A DNA stretch of 30,203 nt. Source: Thermoplasmata archaeon. GTDB taxonomy: Archaea; Thermoplasmatota; Thermoplasmata; Lutacidiplasmatales; UBA184. The first letter of the stretch is position 1, and the number at the start of each line of letters is the position of its first letter. The notes under the pieces were generated by a model. That model searched no databases and was not told the origin of the DNA. It saw only the letters and a list, made by a program, of their open reading frames with translations. This document shows positions 23,534 to 30,203 of this stretch, piece by piece. The stretch spans positions 1 to 30,203 of the forward strand of contig JASHQY010000063.1 of NCBI GenBank assembly GCA_030038885.1. Reading direction: 5' to 3'. The translations under genes were made by a program, and so were the position numbers.

Positions 23534-23830
23534 ATGCAGCAGCAACCCACCTACGTTGGTCTCGACTTGCACAAGAGCACGATCGTCGCCACCGCCCTCG
23601 ACACCTGCAGGGCAAACGGATCGATCAGACGAAGCTGAGTTCCTCCGACGCCGAGCTCCGCGCCTACCTTCTCGCCGTCCCGGGCGACCAGCGAGTCGTC
23701 ATGGAGGCGTTCGCCTTGTGGGAGCACAGCTTCGATGCCGCAGCGGCGGAGGCCCTCTCGGTCGTCCTTTCCCACCCCTACAAGACTTGCATCCTCGCCG
23801 AGGCTCGCGTGAAGACCGATTGCTTCTTCG
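23534..23830 (+). pseudogene. IS110-family transposase, frameshifted N-terminal remnant
   Basis: ATG at 23534 opens MQQQPTYVGLDLHKSTIVATALDT, the DEDD/RuvC-like N-terminus of IS110 transposases with the first Asp (GLDLHK). The frame then stops at 23636. From about 23608 another frame continues the family sequence (GKRIDQTKLSSSDAELRAYL, VVMEAFALWEHSFDAAAAEA, LSHPYKTCILAEARVKTD). A 1-nt loss or 2-nt gain near 23606-23608 explains the switch. Similarity ends just after VKTD at about 23823, so the rest of the recombinase is gone. The second frame is fused in frame to the next gene, which has its own ATG. Confidence 0.78.
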
Positions 23831-23856
23831 GTGTGCGAGGCCGTGGAGGGGGTCCG

Positions 23857-24522
23857 ATGAAGGTCATCGTCTTCGGTGCGTCGGGGATGGTCGGCCAGGG
23901 CACGCTCCGGGCATGCCTCCGCGACCCCGGCGTGACCGAGGTCACGGTCGTCGTGCGGTCCCCGCTCGGCCGGGCGGATCCCAAGCTCCGCGAGGTCGTG
24001 CGGGCGAACGTCGGGGAGCTCGGGGGCGCCGAAGGCGAGCTCCGGGGCTTCGACGCCACGTTCTGGTGCCTCGGCGTGACGTCCGCCGGGAAGAGCGAGG
24101 CCGAGTACCGGAAGGTGACCTACGACCTCACGCTCTCGGCGGCGACGTCCCTCGCCGAGTGGAATCCGGGCATGACGTTCGTCTACGTCTCGGGCACCGG
24201 CACGGATTCGACCGAGCGCGGACGCACGATGTGGGCGCGGGTCAAGGGCGCGACCGAGAACGCGCTCCTCCGGCTCCCGTTCCGGTCGGCGTACATGTTC
24301 CGTCCCGGGGTCATCCGCGCCGAGCGCGGGATCCGCTCCCGGACGACGTCGTACCGGTTGATGTACGCGATCTTCGGGCCGATCGTCCGCCTCGTCGGCT
24401 GGGTCGCGCCGAACTCGATCACGTCGACCGACCGGGTCGGCCGGGCGATGATCGCGGTCGTCCGGACGCAGCCCGCCGAACGGATCTTCGGGACGCGGGC
24501 GATCAACGCGCTCGCCGGCTGA
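23857..24522 (+). CDS. NAD(P)-binding epimerase/dehydratase-like protein
   Basis: This 221-residue atypical short-chain dehydrogenase begins MKVIVFGASGMVGQG, with the GxxGxxG dinucleotide loop at residues 7-13. TFWCLGVTSAGKSEAEYRKVTYDL and FVYVSGTGTDSTERGRTMWARVKG follow the pattern of small SDR-like epimerases (YSGTG in place of a classical YxxxK; K at the end of WARVKG may serve). The substrate is unknown. The frame is fused upstream to the IS110 remnant, but the ATG at 23857 behind GGAGGG is the family start. The IS fragment sits directly upstream, so the original promoter may have been replaced. Confidence 0.75.
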   Translation: MKVIVFGASGMVGQGTLRACLRDPGVTEVTVVVRSPLGRADPKLREVVRANVGELGGAEGELRGFDATFWCLGVTSAGKSEAEYRKVTYDLTLSAATSLAEWNPGMTFVYVSGTGTDSTERGRTMWARVKGATENALLRLPFRSAYMFRPGVIRAERGIRSRTTSYRLMYAIFGPIVRLVGWVAPNSITSTDRVGRAMIAVVRTQPAERIFGTRAINALAG

Positions 24523-24571
24523 GCGCGGCGTTCGGGGCAGCCTTCATTACCCCGCGCGCGAGGGACCGGCG

Positions 24572-25504
24572 ATGGCGGACGCGATCGAGGTGCGCCACCT
24601 CGTGAAGCGCTACGGGAACCTCGCCGCCGTCGACGACGTGTCGTTCACGGTCCGCGCGGGCACGGTCTTCTCCTTCCTCGGGCCGAACGGCGCCGGCAAG
24701 ACGACCACGGTCGAGATCCTCGAGGGGCTGCGGCGCGCCACGTCGGGGGAGGTGCGGGCGCTCGGGCTCGACCCGTGGACCGAGGCGGCCGCGCTCCACC
24801 GCCGCGTCGGCGTGATCCCGCAGGACTTCCGCTTCTTCGAGAAGATCACGCCGCGGGAAGCGATCGAGTACTACGGCTCGCTCTTCGGCCACCGTCCGCA
24901 CCCGGACGAGCTGCTCGCCCGCGTCCAACTCGAGGACAAGGCGCACAGCCGCTTCGACACGCTTTCGGGCGGGCAGAAGCAGAAGCTCGGGCTCGCGCTC
25001 GCGCTGACGAACGACCCCGAGATCTGCTTCCTCGACGAACCGACGACCGGCCTCGATCCGACCGCCCGCCGGGCGATCTGGGACGTCATCCGGAGCCTGA
25101 AGTCGGAGGGCCGGTCGGTCTTCCTCACGACCCACTACCTCGAGGAGGCGGAGCTCCTCGCCGACCGGGTCGCGATCATCCACCACGGCCGGATCATCGC
25201 GGAAGGTACGCCGCCGGAGATCATCGCGGCCCACGGACGCCCCGAGCGGCTCCGGTTCGCCGCGGCCCCGGCGCTCGCCGACTACCTCCGGCCCCGGCTC
25301 GGCCTCGCGGTCTCGGCCGCCGACGGGCGGGTCGAGGTCGAGCTCGGAGCGCCGTCCGACGCGCTCCGGGTCCTCTCGGCGGTCGCGGCGAGCGGCGTGC
25401 CGTGGGCGAGCTTCGCGACCGCCCAGGACACGCTCGAGGACGTCTTCGTGCGGCTCGTCGGCCAGATGGACGACGGGACCCTCAAGGCGGAGGGGACGAC
25501 GTGA
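24572..25504 (+). CDS. ABC transporter ATP-binding protein, DrrA/CcmA-like
   Basis: This 310-residue ATPase has Walker A GPNGAGKTT (37-45), Q-loop Q84 (VIPQDFRFFE), signature LSGGQKQKLGLA (131-142), Walker B ICFLDEPTTGLDP (151-163) and the H-loop LTTHYLEEAE. The C-terminal 80 residues form the extension of daunorubicin-type exporters. ATG start; TATA-like CATTAC lies about 27 nt upstream. Its stop overlaps the permease GTG (GTGA), making one exporter. Confidence 0.92.
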   Translation: MADAIEVRHLVKRYGNLAAVDDVSFTVRAGTVFSFLGPNGAGKTTTVEILEGLRRATSGEVRALGLDPWTEAAALHRRVGVIPQDFRFFEKITPREAIEYYGSLFGHRPHPDELLARVQLEDKAHSRFDTLSGGQKQKLGLALALTNDPEICFLDEPTTGLDPTARRAIWDVIRSLKSEGRSVFLTTHYLEEAELLADRVAIIHHGRIIAEGTPPEIIAAHGRPERLRFAAAPALADYLRPRLGLAVSAADGRVEVELGAPSDALRVLSAVAASGVPWASFATAQDTLEDVFVRLVGQMDDGTLKAEGTT

Positions 25505-26601
25505 GGCCGGCCCGCATCCTCGCCGACCTGAAGATCGTCGTGCGGTCGTACCTCCGCAACCCGGTCGCGCTGTTCTTCTCCCTGATCTTCCCGATCGTCC
25601 TGATCGCGCTGTTCGGGCTGATCTTCTCGGGCGCCGGCAACAGCCCGATCCCGGTCCAGGTCCTGAACCTCGACCACAACTCCGGGACCAGCCAGGAGTT
25701 CCTCTCGGCGCTCAACGCGACGAACGTCGTGAAGATCCAGTTCGTGGACTGGAACGAGTCGAAGTTCGCTGCGCTGCTCGGCCAGAACGACGACCCGATC
25801 GGTCTCGTGATCCCGAACGGGTTCGCGGCGAACTACTCCGCGCGGCAGCCGGTCGCCGTCACGGTCTACACCGACCCCGAGGACGCCGCCGACAGCGGGG
25901 CCGTGCTCGGCGCGGTCCAGGGGGTCTCGAACTACTTCAACCTGAACGCCTCGGGCGGTTCGGAGATCGTCTCGATCGACCAGCGGTACGTCGGGAGCCA
26001 GGTCTTCACCTACATCGACTACCTGATCCCGGGGCTGATCGGCTTCTCGATCCTGACGAGCCCGATGTTCTCGATGGTCGACGTCGCCGCCTCGTACCGG
26101 AAGGAGGGGATCTTCCGCCAGCTCTCGCTGACCCCGCTCACGCGCGCGGAATGGCTCACCTCCCACTTCCTGTGGTACATGGGGATCACGTTCGTCACGG
26201 CGGGGATCATGATCGGCTCGGGGGTCGTGCTGTTCGGGGCCCGCGTGCACGTGACCCTCGGACTGGTCCCGTTCCTGATCGCCGGCCCGCTGTTCTTCGT
26301 CTCGCTCGGGATGCTCGCCGGCTCGGTCGCGAAGACCCCAGAGAGCGCGGCGCTGATCGGCAACATCATCACGTTCCCGATGATGTTCCTCTCGGGGACG
26401 TTCTTCCCGGTCTCCGACTTCCCGGCGGGGCTCCAGGGCTTCGCCCACATCCTCCCGCTCTACTACGTGATCGACGGGATGAACCAGGTCATGCTGTTCT
26501 CGAACGCCGCGCGGGCGGCGCTCGACTTCGGGGTCGTGCTCGCGGGGGCGATCGTCGTCTTCGTGCTCGCGATCCGCTTCTTCACCTGGCGGGGCGAGTG
26601 A
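25501..26601 (+). CDS. ABC-2 type permease with large extracytoplasmic domain
   Basis: This 366-residue protein has a GTG start. Helix 1 lies at about 21-43 (PVALFFSLIFPIVLIALFGLIFSG). A large external domain follows to about residue 175 (VQVLNLDHNSGTSQEFLSAL...). Then come five or so helices from YIDYLIPGLIGFSILT onward, with the coupling loop ASYRKEGIFRQLSLTPLTRAEWL and the ABC-2 signature region NIITFPMMFLSGTFFPVSDFPAGLQGFAHILPLYYVIDGM. It is paired with the ATPase before it, and its stop overlaps the flavin reductase GTG. The substrate is unknown. Confidence 0.9.
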   Translation: MRPARILADLKIVVRSYLRNPVALFFSLIFPIVLIALFGLIFSGAGNSPIPVQVLNLDHNSGTSQEFLSALNATNVVKIQFVDWNESKFAALLGQNDDPIGLVIPNGFAANYSARQPVAVTVYTDPEDAADSGAVLGAVQGVSNYFNLNASGGSEIVSIDQRYVGSQVFTYIDYLIPGLIGFSILTSPMFSMVDVAASYRKEGIFRQLSLTPLTRAEWLTSHFLWYMGITFVTAGIMIGSGVVLFGARVHVTLGLVPFLIAGPLFFVSLGMLAGSVAKTPESAALIGNIITFPMMFLSGTFFPVSDFPAGLQGFAHILPLYYVIDGMNQVMLFSNAARAALDFGVVLAGAIVVFVLAIRFFTWRGE

Positions 26602-27134
26602 CGCCCGATCCCCCGCCGCCGGCGATCGACCCCGACCGCTTCCGGGCGGTCATGGCGCGCTGGGCGACCGGCGTCTCGGTCGTGACCGCACGCGTCGGAG
26701 CGGACCCGGCGGGACTCACGGTCAACGCGCTGCTCTCGGTCTCGCTCGAGCCCCCGGCCGTCCTCGTGAGCCTCTCCCGCGACGCGGACACCCTGCCGGT
26801 CGTGGAGCGGAGCGGGTACTTCGCCGCGAGCTTCCTGTCCGCGGAGCAGCGCGCCCTCAGCGAGCGGTTCGCCCGCACGCTGCCCTCCGCGGAGAAGTTC
26901 CGCGACGTCGCCGCCCATCCCGCGCCGCACGGATCGCCGCTCCTCGACGGGGCCCTCGCCGCGCTTGAGTGCCGGCTGCGCACCCGGGTCCCCGCGTTCG
27001 ACCATGTCCTCCTGCTCGGGGAGGTCGTCCACGTCGAGGTCGGGGGCGAGGCGGCGCCGCTCGTCTACTACCGGTCGGCGTACGCCACGGCGGAGGGGAC
27101 CGACCGGCTGCGGCTCTCCGCCCGCCGGCCCTGA
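26598..27134 (+). CDS. Flavin reductase-like (FMN-binding split barrel) protein
   Basis: This 178-residue protein has a GTG start overlapping the permease stop by 4 nt. It shows the flavin reductase domain: FRAVMARWATGVSVVTAR, GLTVNALLSVSLEPPAVLVSLSRDADT, YFAASFLSAEQRALSERFA and a late HVLLLGEVVHVEV. The family reduces FMN or FAD with NAD(P)H for a partner oxygenase, or binds flavin as a redox protein. No partner oxygenase is visible. Coupling to the exporter genes and proximity to thioredoxin reductase are the only context. Confidence 0.85.
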   Translation: MTPDPPPPAIDPDRFRAVMARWATGVSVVTARVGADPAGLTVNALLSVSLEPPAVLVSLSRDADTLPVVERSGYFAASFLSAEQRALSERFARTLPSAEKFRDVAAHPAPHGSPLLDGALAALECRLRTRVPAFDHVLLLGEVVHVEVGGEAAPLVYYRSAYATAEGTDRLRLSARRP

Positions 27135-27143
27135 GGGCCCGCC

Positions 27144-27149
27144 TTTTAA
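27144..27149 (+). promoter_or_regulatory. TATA box of trxB
   Basis: TTTTAA is centred 27 nt before the ATG at 27174, giving a leaderless transcript. Confidence 0.65.
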
Positions 27150-27173
27150 CCTCACCGTTCCTCGTACGGGCGG

Positions 27174-28154
27174 ATGTCCGACGCACCGCGCGCGGCCCGC
27201 CTCGTGATCGTCGGCAGCGGGCCGGCCGGCCTCACCGCGGCGCTGTACGCCGCGCGCGCCGAGCTCGCCCCGGTCGTCGTGAGCGGTGTGCCCGCGGGCG
27301 GCCAGCTGCTCGTCACGACCGAGGTCGAGAACTTCCCCGGGTTCCCCGAGGGGATCCAGGGCCCCGAGCTCGTCGACCGGATGCGCCGCCAGGCGGCCCG
27401 GTTCGGCGCCGAGTTCGTCGACGACCAGGTCACGCGGGTCGACCTCGCGCACCGGCCGTTCCTCGTCGTGACCGGGGCGAGCGGATCGTTCCGGGCGGAC
27501 GCGCTGATCGTCGCGACCGGCGCGAACGCCCGGTGGCTCGGGATCCCGTCGGAGACCGCGCGGCGGGGGCGGGGGATCTCGGCGTGCGCGACGTGCGACG
27601 GGTTCTTCTTCAAGGGCAAGGAGCTCGCGGTCGTCGGCGGCGGCGACACCGCGATGGAGGAGGCGCTCTTCCTCACGAACTTCGCGCCCCACGTCACGAT
27701 CGTGCACCGGCGCGGGACCCTGCGCGCGAGCGCGATCATGCAGGAGCGCGCCCGCCAGCACCCGAAGATCTCGTTCCTCCTCGACACCGAGGTCGTCGAG
27801 GTCCTCGGACCGGACGGGGTCGAGGCGCTGCGGCTCCGGAACGTCCGGACCGGCGCGCGCTCCGAGCTGAAGGTCCAGGGGTTGTTCGTCGCGATCGGCT
27901 ACGATCCCGCGACCGAGGTGTTCCGCGGCCAGCTCGAGCTCGATGCCCGGGGCTACGTCGCGGTCCACGACCACTCGCGGACGAGCGTGACCGGGGTCTT
28001 CGCGGCCGGGGACGTCCACGACCACCGCTACCGCCAGGCCGTCACCGCCGCGGGCGCGGGCTGCATGGCCGCGATCGACGCCGAGCGCTGGCTCGCCGAA
28101 GCGCCGACCGCCGCGCGGGCGCCGGCGGTCGTCCCGGCCCCCCCTGCGGCATAG
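27174..28154 (+). CDS. trxB: Thioredoxin reductase
   Basis: This 326-residue flavoprotein passes electrons from NADPH to thioredoxin or a similar small disulfide protein. The FAD loop GSGPAG lies at 14-19, the redox pair CATC at C138 and C141 (ACATCDG), the NADPH loop GGGDTA at 155-160 with HRR after VTIV, and the C-terminal FAD motif is GVFAAGDVHDH. Length and order are normal for low-molecular-weight TrxB. ATG start, leaderless promoter. No thioredoxin gene is in the window. A separate TATA box follows immediately for the ferredoxin. Confidence 0.93.
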   Translation: MSDAPRAARLVIVGSGPAGLTAALYAARAELAPVVVSGVPAGGQLLVTTEVENFPGFPEGIQGPELVDRMRRQAARFGAEFVDDQVTRVDLAHRPFLVVTGASGSFRADALIVATGANARWLGIPSETARRGRGISACATCDGFFFKGKELAVVGGGDTAMEEALFLTNFAPHVTIVHRRGTLRASAIMQERARQHPKISFLLDTEVVEVLGPDGVEALRLRNVRTGARSELKVQGLFVAIGYDPATEVFRGQLELDARGYVAVHDHSRTSVTGVFAAGDVHDHRYRQAVTAAGAGCMAAIDAERWLAEAPTAARAPAVVPAPPAA

Positions 28155-28155
28155 C

Positions 28156-28161
28156 TTTTAA
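28156..28161 (+). promoter_or_regulatory. TATA box of the ferredoxin-GGR unit
   Basis: TTTTAA lies 1 nt after the trxB stop. A start near 28186 leaves about 10 nt of leader, and GAGGGG at 28185-28190 is 5 nt before the GTG at 28196. This favours that start over the in-frame GTG at 28178. Confidence 0.6.
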
Positions 28162-28195
28162 GAGCGAACGGTCCGGTGTGCACCGAGGGGTCCCG

Positions 28196-28387
28196 GTGCC
28201 GAACAAGCGGAGCCTGCACATCGAGGCCGCGCCCCAGCTGTGCATCTACTGCGGGGCGTGCGTGGGGATCTGCCCCCTCAACTGCATCTACCTCGACGAG
28301 ACGCGGATCACGTTCGACGAGAAGGTCTGCACGCGCTGCGAGATCTGCGTGCGGGCCTGCCCGGTCGGCGCGATCGAGATCGGCTGA
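28196..28387 (+). CDS. 2[4Fe-4S] ferredoxin
   Basis: This 63-residue electron carrier has two complete cluster motifs, CIYCGACVGICP and CTRCEICVRACP (each CxxCxxCxxxCP), so it binds two [4Fe-4S] clusters. The GTG at 28196 is used; an in-frame GTG 18 nt upstream would add six residues but fits the promoter less well. It lies 23 nt upstream of the geranylgeranyl reductase. In Methanosarcina acetivorans a neighbouring ferredoxin is needed for full saturation of archaeal lipid chains by GGR, so the same role is likely. Confidence 0.92.
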   Translation: MPNKRSLHIEAAPQLCIYCGACVGICPLNCIYLDETRITFDEKVCTRCEICVRACPVGAIEIG

Positions 28388-28410
28388 GGCGGGACCGCGG
28401 GGGACGAACG

Positions 28411-29601
28411 ATGGCACCGGACCTCACGACCGACGTGCTCGTCATCGGTGCCGGCCCCGCCGGCAGCATGACCGCCAAGTGGGCGGCGCGGCACGGCGCG
28501 AAGGTGCTGATGATCGAGAAGCGCCAGGAGATCGGCAGCCCGGTGCGCTGCGGCGAGGGGATGAGCAAGGAGTGGCTCCCCGAGGTCGGGATCTCGCCGG
28601 GCAAGTGGATCAACGTCGAGGTCGAAGGCGCGCGGATCTTCTCGCCCCGGGAGCTGGTCTTCGAGATCAACGAGAAGAGCGCGGGCAACGAGGTCGGCTA
28701 CGTCGTCGAGCGGGACGGGTTCGACAAGCAGCTCGCGATCGACGCGGCGAACGCGGGCGCGGACGTCGTCCTGAAGACCGCCGCGGTCGAGGTGCTCAAG
28801 GAGCACGGCCGGGTCGTCGGCGCGAGGGTCAAGCAGTTCGGGTCGAAGTTCGACATCCGCGCGACCGTCACGATCGGCGCGGACGGCTTCGAGAGCCAGG
28901 TCGGCCGCTGGGCTGGGATCCCGACGAACCTCGCGCTGCGCGACATGGACACGTGCCTGCAGTACCGCATGACGAACGTCGACTCTGACCTCCGCTACTG
29001 CGACTTCTTCCTCGGCAAGGTCGCGCCCGGCGGGTACGTCTGGGTCTTCCCGAAGGGCGAGGGCGTCGCGAACGTCGGGATCGGGGTCCAGGTCAGCCAG
29101 GTGAAGACGACCGCCGAGGCGCGGAAGTACCTCGACGACTGGATCGCGAAGCACCCCGGCTACGCGAAGGGCAAGAAGATCGACATGGTCGGCGGCGGGG
29201 TCTCGATCTCGCCGCCGCTGAAGCAGACCGTCATCGACGGGCTGATGCTCGTCGGGGACGCCGCGCGGATGATCGACCCGCTCACCGGCGGGGGGATCGC
29301 GAACGGGTGCATCGCCGGGAAGATCTGCGGCGAGGTCGCCGCGAACGCGGTCGCCGCCGGCGACCCGTCGGCGGCGTTCCTCCAGGCGTACGAGAAGGGC
29401 TGGCGGGCCCGCCTCGAGGAGAAGCTCTACCGCAACTGGCTCGCGAAGGAGAAGCTCTGCACGATCTCGGACGCGACGTTCGACAAGCTGATCGACGCGC
29501 TGCAGGGCGTCCGGCTCGAGAAGCTCAGCGTTCACAACATCCTCAAGGCGGTCCGCGACAAGTACCCCGAGGTGACGAAGGAGTTCGAGGCGTTCCTCTG
29601 A
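28411..29601 (+). CDS. Geranylgeranyl reductase (digeranylgeranylglycerophospholipid reductase)
   Basis: This 396-residue FAD enzyme saturates the isoprenoid chains of archaeal ether lipids at the membrane. The N-terminal FAD loop is VIGAGPAGSM (11-20), followed by the GGR substrate motif PVRCGEG (44-50). YVWVFPKG (about 209-216) is the family's YxWxFPK motif. GDAARMIDPLTGGGIANG (about 283-300) completes the FAD site. The length is normal and the ATG is supported by family alignment. Electrons are probably delivered by the ferredoxin just upstream. This is the strongest single mark of an archaeon in the window. Confidence 0.95.
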   Translation: MAPDLTTDVLVIGAGPAGSMTAKWAARHGAKVLMIEKRQEIGSPVRCGEGMSKEWLPEVGISPGKWINVEVEGARIFSPRELVFEINEKSAGNEVGYVVERDGFDKQLAIDAANAGADVVLKTAAVEVLKEHGRVVGARVKQFGSKFDIRATVTIGADGFESQVGRWAGIPTNLALRDMDTCLQYRMTNVDSDLRYCDFFLGKVAPGGYVWVFPKGEGVANVGIGVQVSQVKTTAEARKYLDDWIAKHPGYAKGKKIDMVGGGVSISPPLKQTVIDGLMLVGDAARMIDPLTGGGIANGCIAGKICGEVAANAVAAGDPSAAFLQAYEKGWRARLEEKLYRNWLAKEKLCTISDATFDKLIDALQGVRLEKLSVHNILKAVRDKYPEVTKEFEAFL

Positions 29602-29620
29602 ACGCCGCCGACCCTCCCCG

Positions 29621-30203
29621 ATGCCCGGCGCTCCGAACCGGCCTCCCGAGACCGCCCCCGCTCCGCCGCCTCCGGCGGCGCTCGCCGAGCCGCCCGACCG
29701 CAAGGCGCTCCGACGGCTCGCGCCCGCGCGGGTCGCGCTGCTCCTCGACCCCTGGAAGGGCGCCCCCGCCGCGGACCTCACGACCCCGTTCGACAAGGCC
29801 GAGGCGGCGTTCGCCGCCGCTGACTTCTCCGCCGCGCTGAACGCGCTCGACCTCCTCTCGGTCCGGTTCGCCGAGCCCCGCTGGCCGACCCTGCCCGAGC
29901 CGTTCCGCCGGCTCCGCGTATCGATCCCCGCGCCGATGCCCCCGCACTGGGACCCCGACCACGCGCTGGCCCCCGCCGAGCGCGAGGCGAAGCGCGCCCG
30001 CCGGGCAGCGGACGACCAGCTCGCGCTCGCGACGGGGTCGCTCGCGCGGGCGGGCGCGCACGGGGTCGACCTCGCGGACGTCTCGCCGGCGCTCGACGAG
30101 GCGCGGGCGATCCTCGGCACGGAGGGCGTCGGCCCCGGCTTCTACGAGCGGATCGACCGCGTCTGGGACGCCGTGCGGGCGCGCGTGCCGCGCCCGAAGA
30201 CCG
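29621..30203 (+). CDS. Unknown protein, 3' end off the window
   Basis: ATG at 29621, 20 nt after the GGR stop; the frame is open to the window end (194 codons seen). A Pro/Ala-rich N-terminus (about 30 residues) is followed by helical sequence: RKALRRLAPARVALLLDPWKG, FDKAEAAFAAADFSAALNALDLLSVRF and AEREAKRARRAADDQLALATGSLARAG, like a repeat of helical hairpins (TPR-like feel). No signal peptide or catalytic motif. Third-position GC is very high, so it is a real gene. I do not recognise the family. It may be cotranscribed with the GGR gene. Confidence 0.7.
   Translation, partial: MPGAPNRPPETAPAPPPPAALAEPPDRKALRRLAPARVALLLDPWKGAPAADLTTPFDKAEAAFAAADFSAALNALDLLSVRFAEPRWPTLPEPFRRLRVSIPAPMPPHWDPDHALAPAEREAKRARRAADDQLALATGSLARAGAHGVDLADVSPALDEARAILGTEGVGPGFYERIDRVWDAVRARVPRPKT

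Noticed and set aside
1..30203. CRISPR arrays, rRNA and tRNA genes
   Set aside because: I read intergenic regions for regular direct repeats and tRNA/rRNA landmarks and found none. This was by eye, so a diverged tRNA with an intron could be missed.

Overview
The window is a GC-rich (about 70 %), densely coded stretch that reads as archaeal. The evidence is a geranylgeranyl (archaeal lipid) reductase with its ferredoxin, a complete LysW carrier-protein amino-acid operon, TATA boxes about 27 nt ahead of start codons (leaderless transcripts), frequent GTG starts and ATGA/GTGA gene overlaps. Thermoplasmatota is my best guess for the phylum. That is an inference from gene content and style, not from a marker-gene tree.

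Left part (1-4681): a 3'-truncated SAM methyltransferase (-); a two-helix membrane protein with a C-terminal eight-cysteine zinc module (+); a divergent YciI-like / HxlR-regulator pair around a perfect 15-nt palindrome; a zinc-ribbon DUF973-like membrane protein (-); and a pirin (+).

Arginine block (4779-13238): an eight-gene operon on the minus strand in the order argG-argH-lysW-lysX-lysY-lysZ-lysJ-lysK, nearly all joined by overlapping or touching codons. It covers glutamate to ornithine on the LysW carrier plus the last two steps from citrulline to arginine. Ornithine carbamoyltransferase is not in the window. A gene for an ACT-domain protein diverges from argG and is a natural candidate regulator, with an inverted repeat just ahead of its start.

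Middle (13310-21141): an M29-aminopeptidase-like protein that seems to lack metal ligands; a methylenetetrahydrofolate-reductase-like gene whose coding sequence begins upstream of any canonical start, apparently at an ACG behind a perfect Shine-Dalgarno; an ABC-2 type ATPase/permease pair; a lone CARF-like (HFX_2341/DUF6293-type) regulator; and a two-gene unit of a small unknown protein plus an amylo-1,6-glucosidase-type enzyme.

Accessory island (about 21142-23830): GC falls and codon use changes. It holds a nested inverted repeat, a small membrane protein, a 5'-truncated secreted-protein fragment, a secreted or anchored protein with ten N-glycosylation sequons, an IS66 transposase C-terminal remnant, and a frameshifted IS110-type transposase N-terminal remnant preceded by a 9-bp hairpin.

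Right part (23857-30203): an NAD(P)-binding epimerase-like protein; a second ABC-2 transporter pair translationally coupled to a flavin reductase; thioredoxin reductase; 2[4Fe-4S] ferredoxin; geranylgeranyl reductase; and an unfinished unknown ORF. No tRNA, rRNA or CRISPR array was recognised. The nearest thing to a new system is the single-operon LysW arginine pathway with its divergent ACT-domain protein. The sequon-rich surface-protein island is second.
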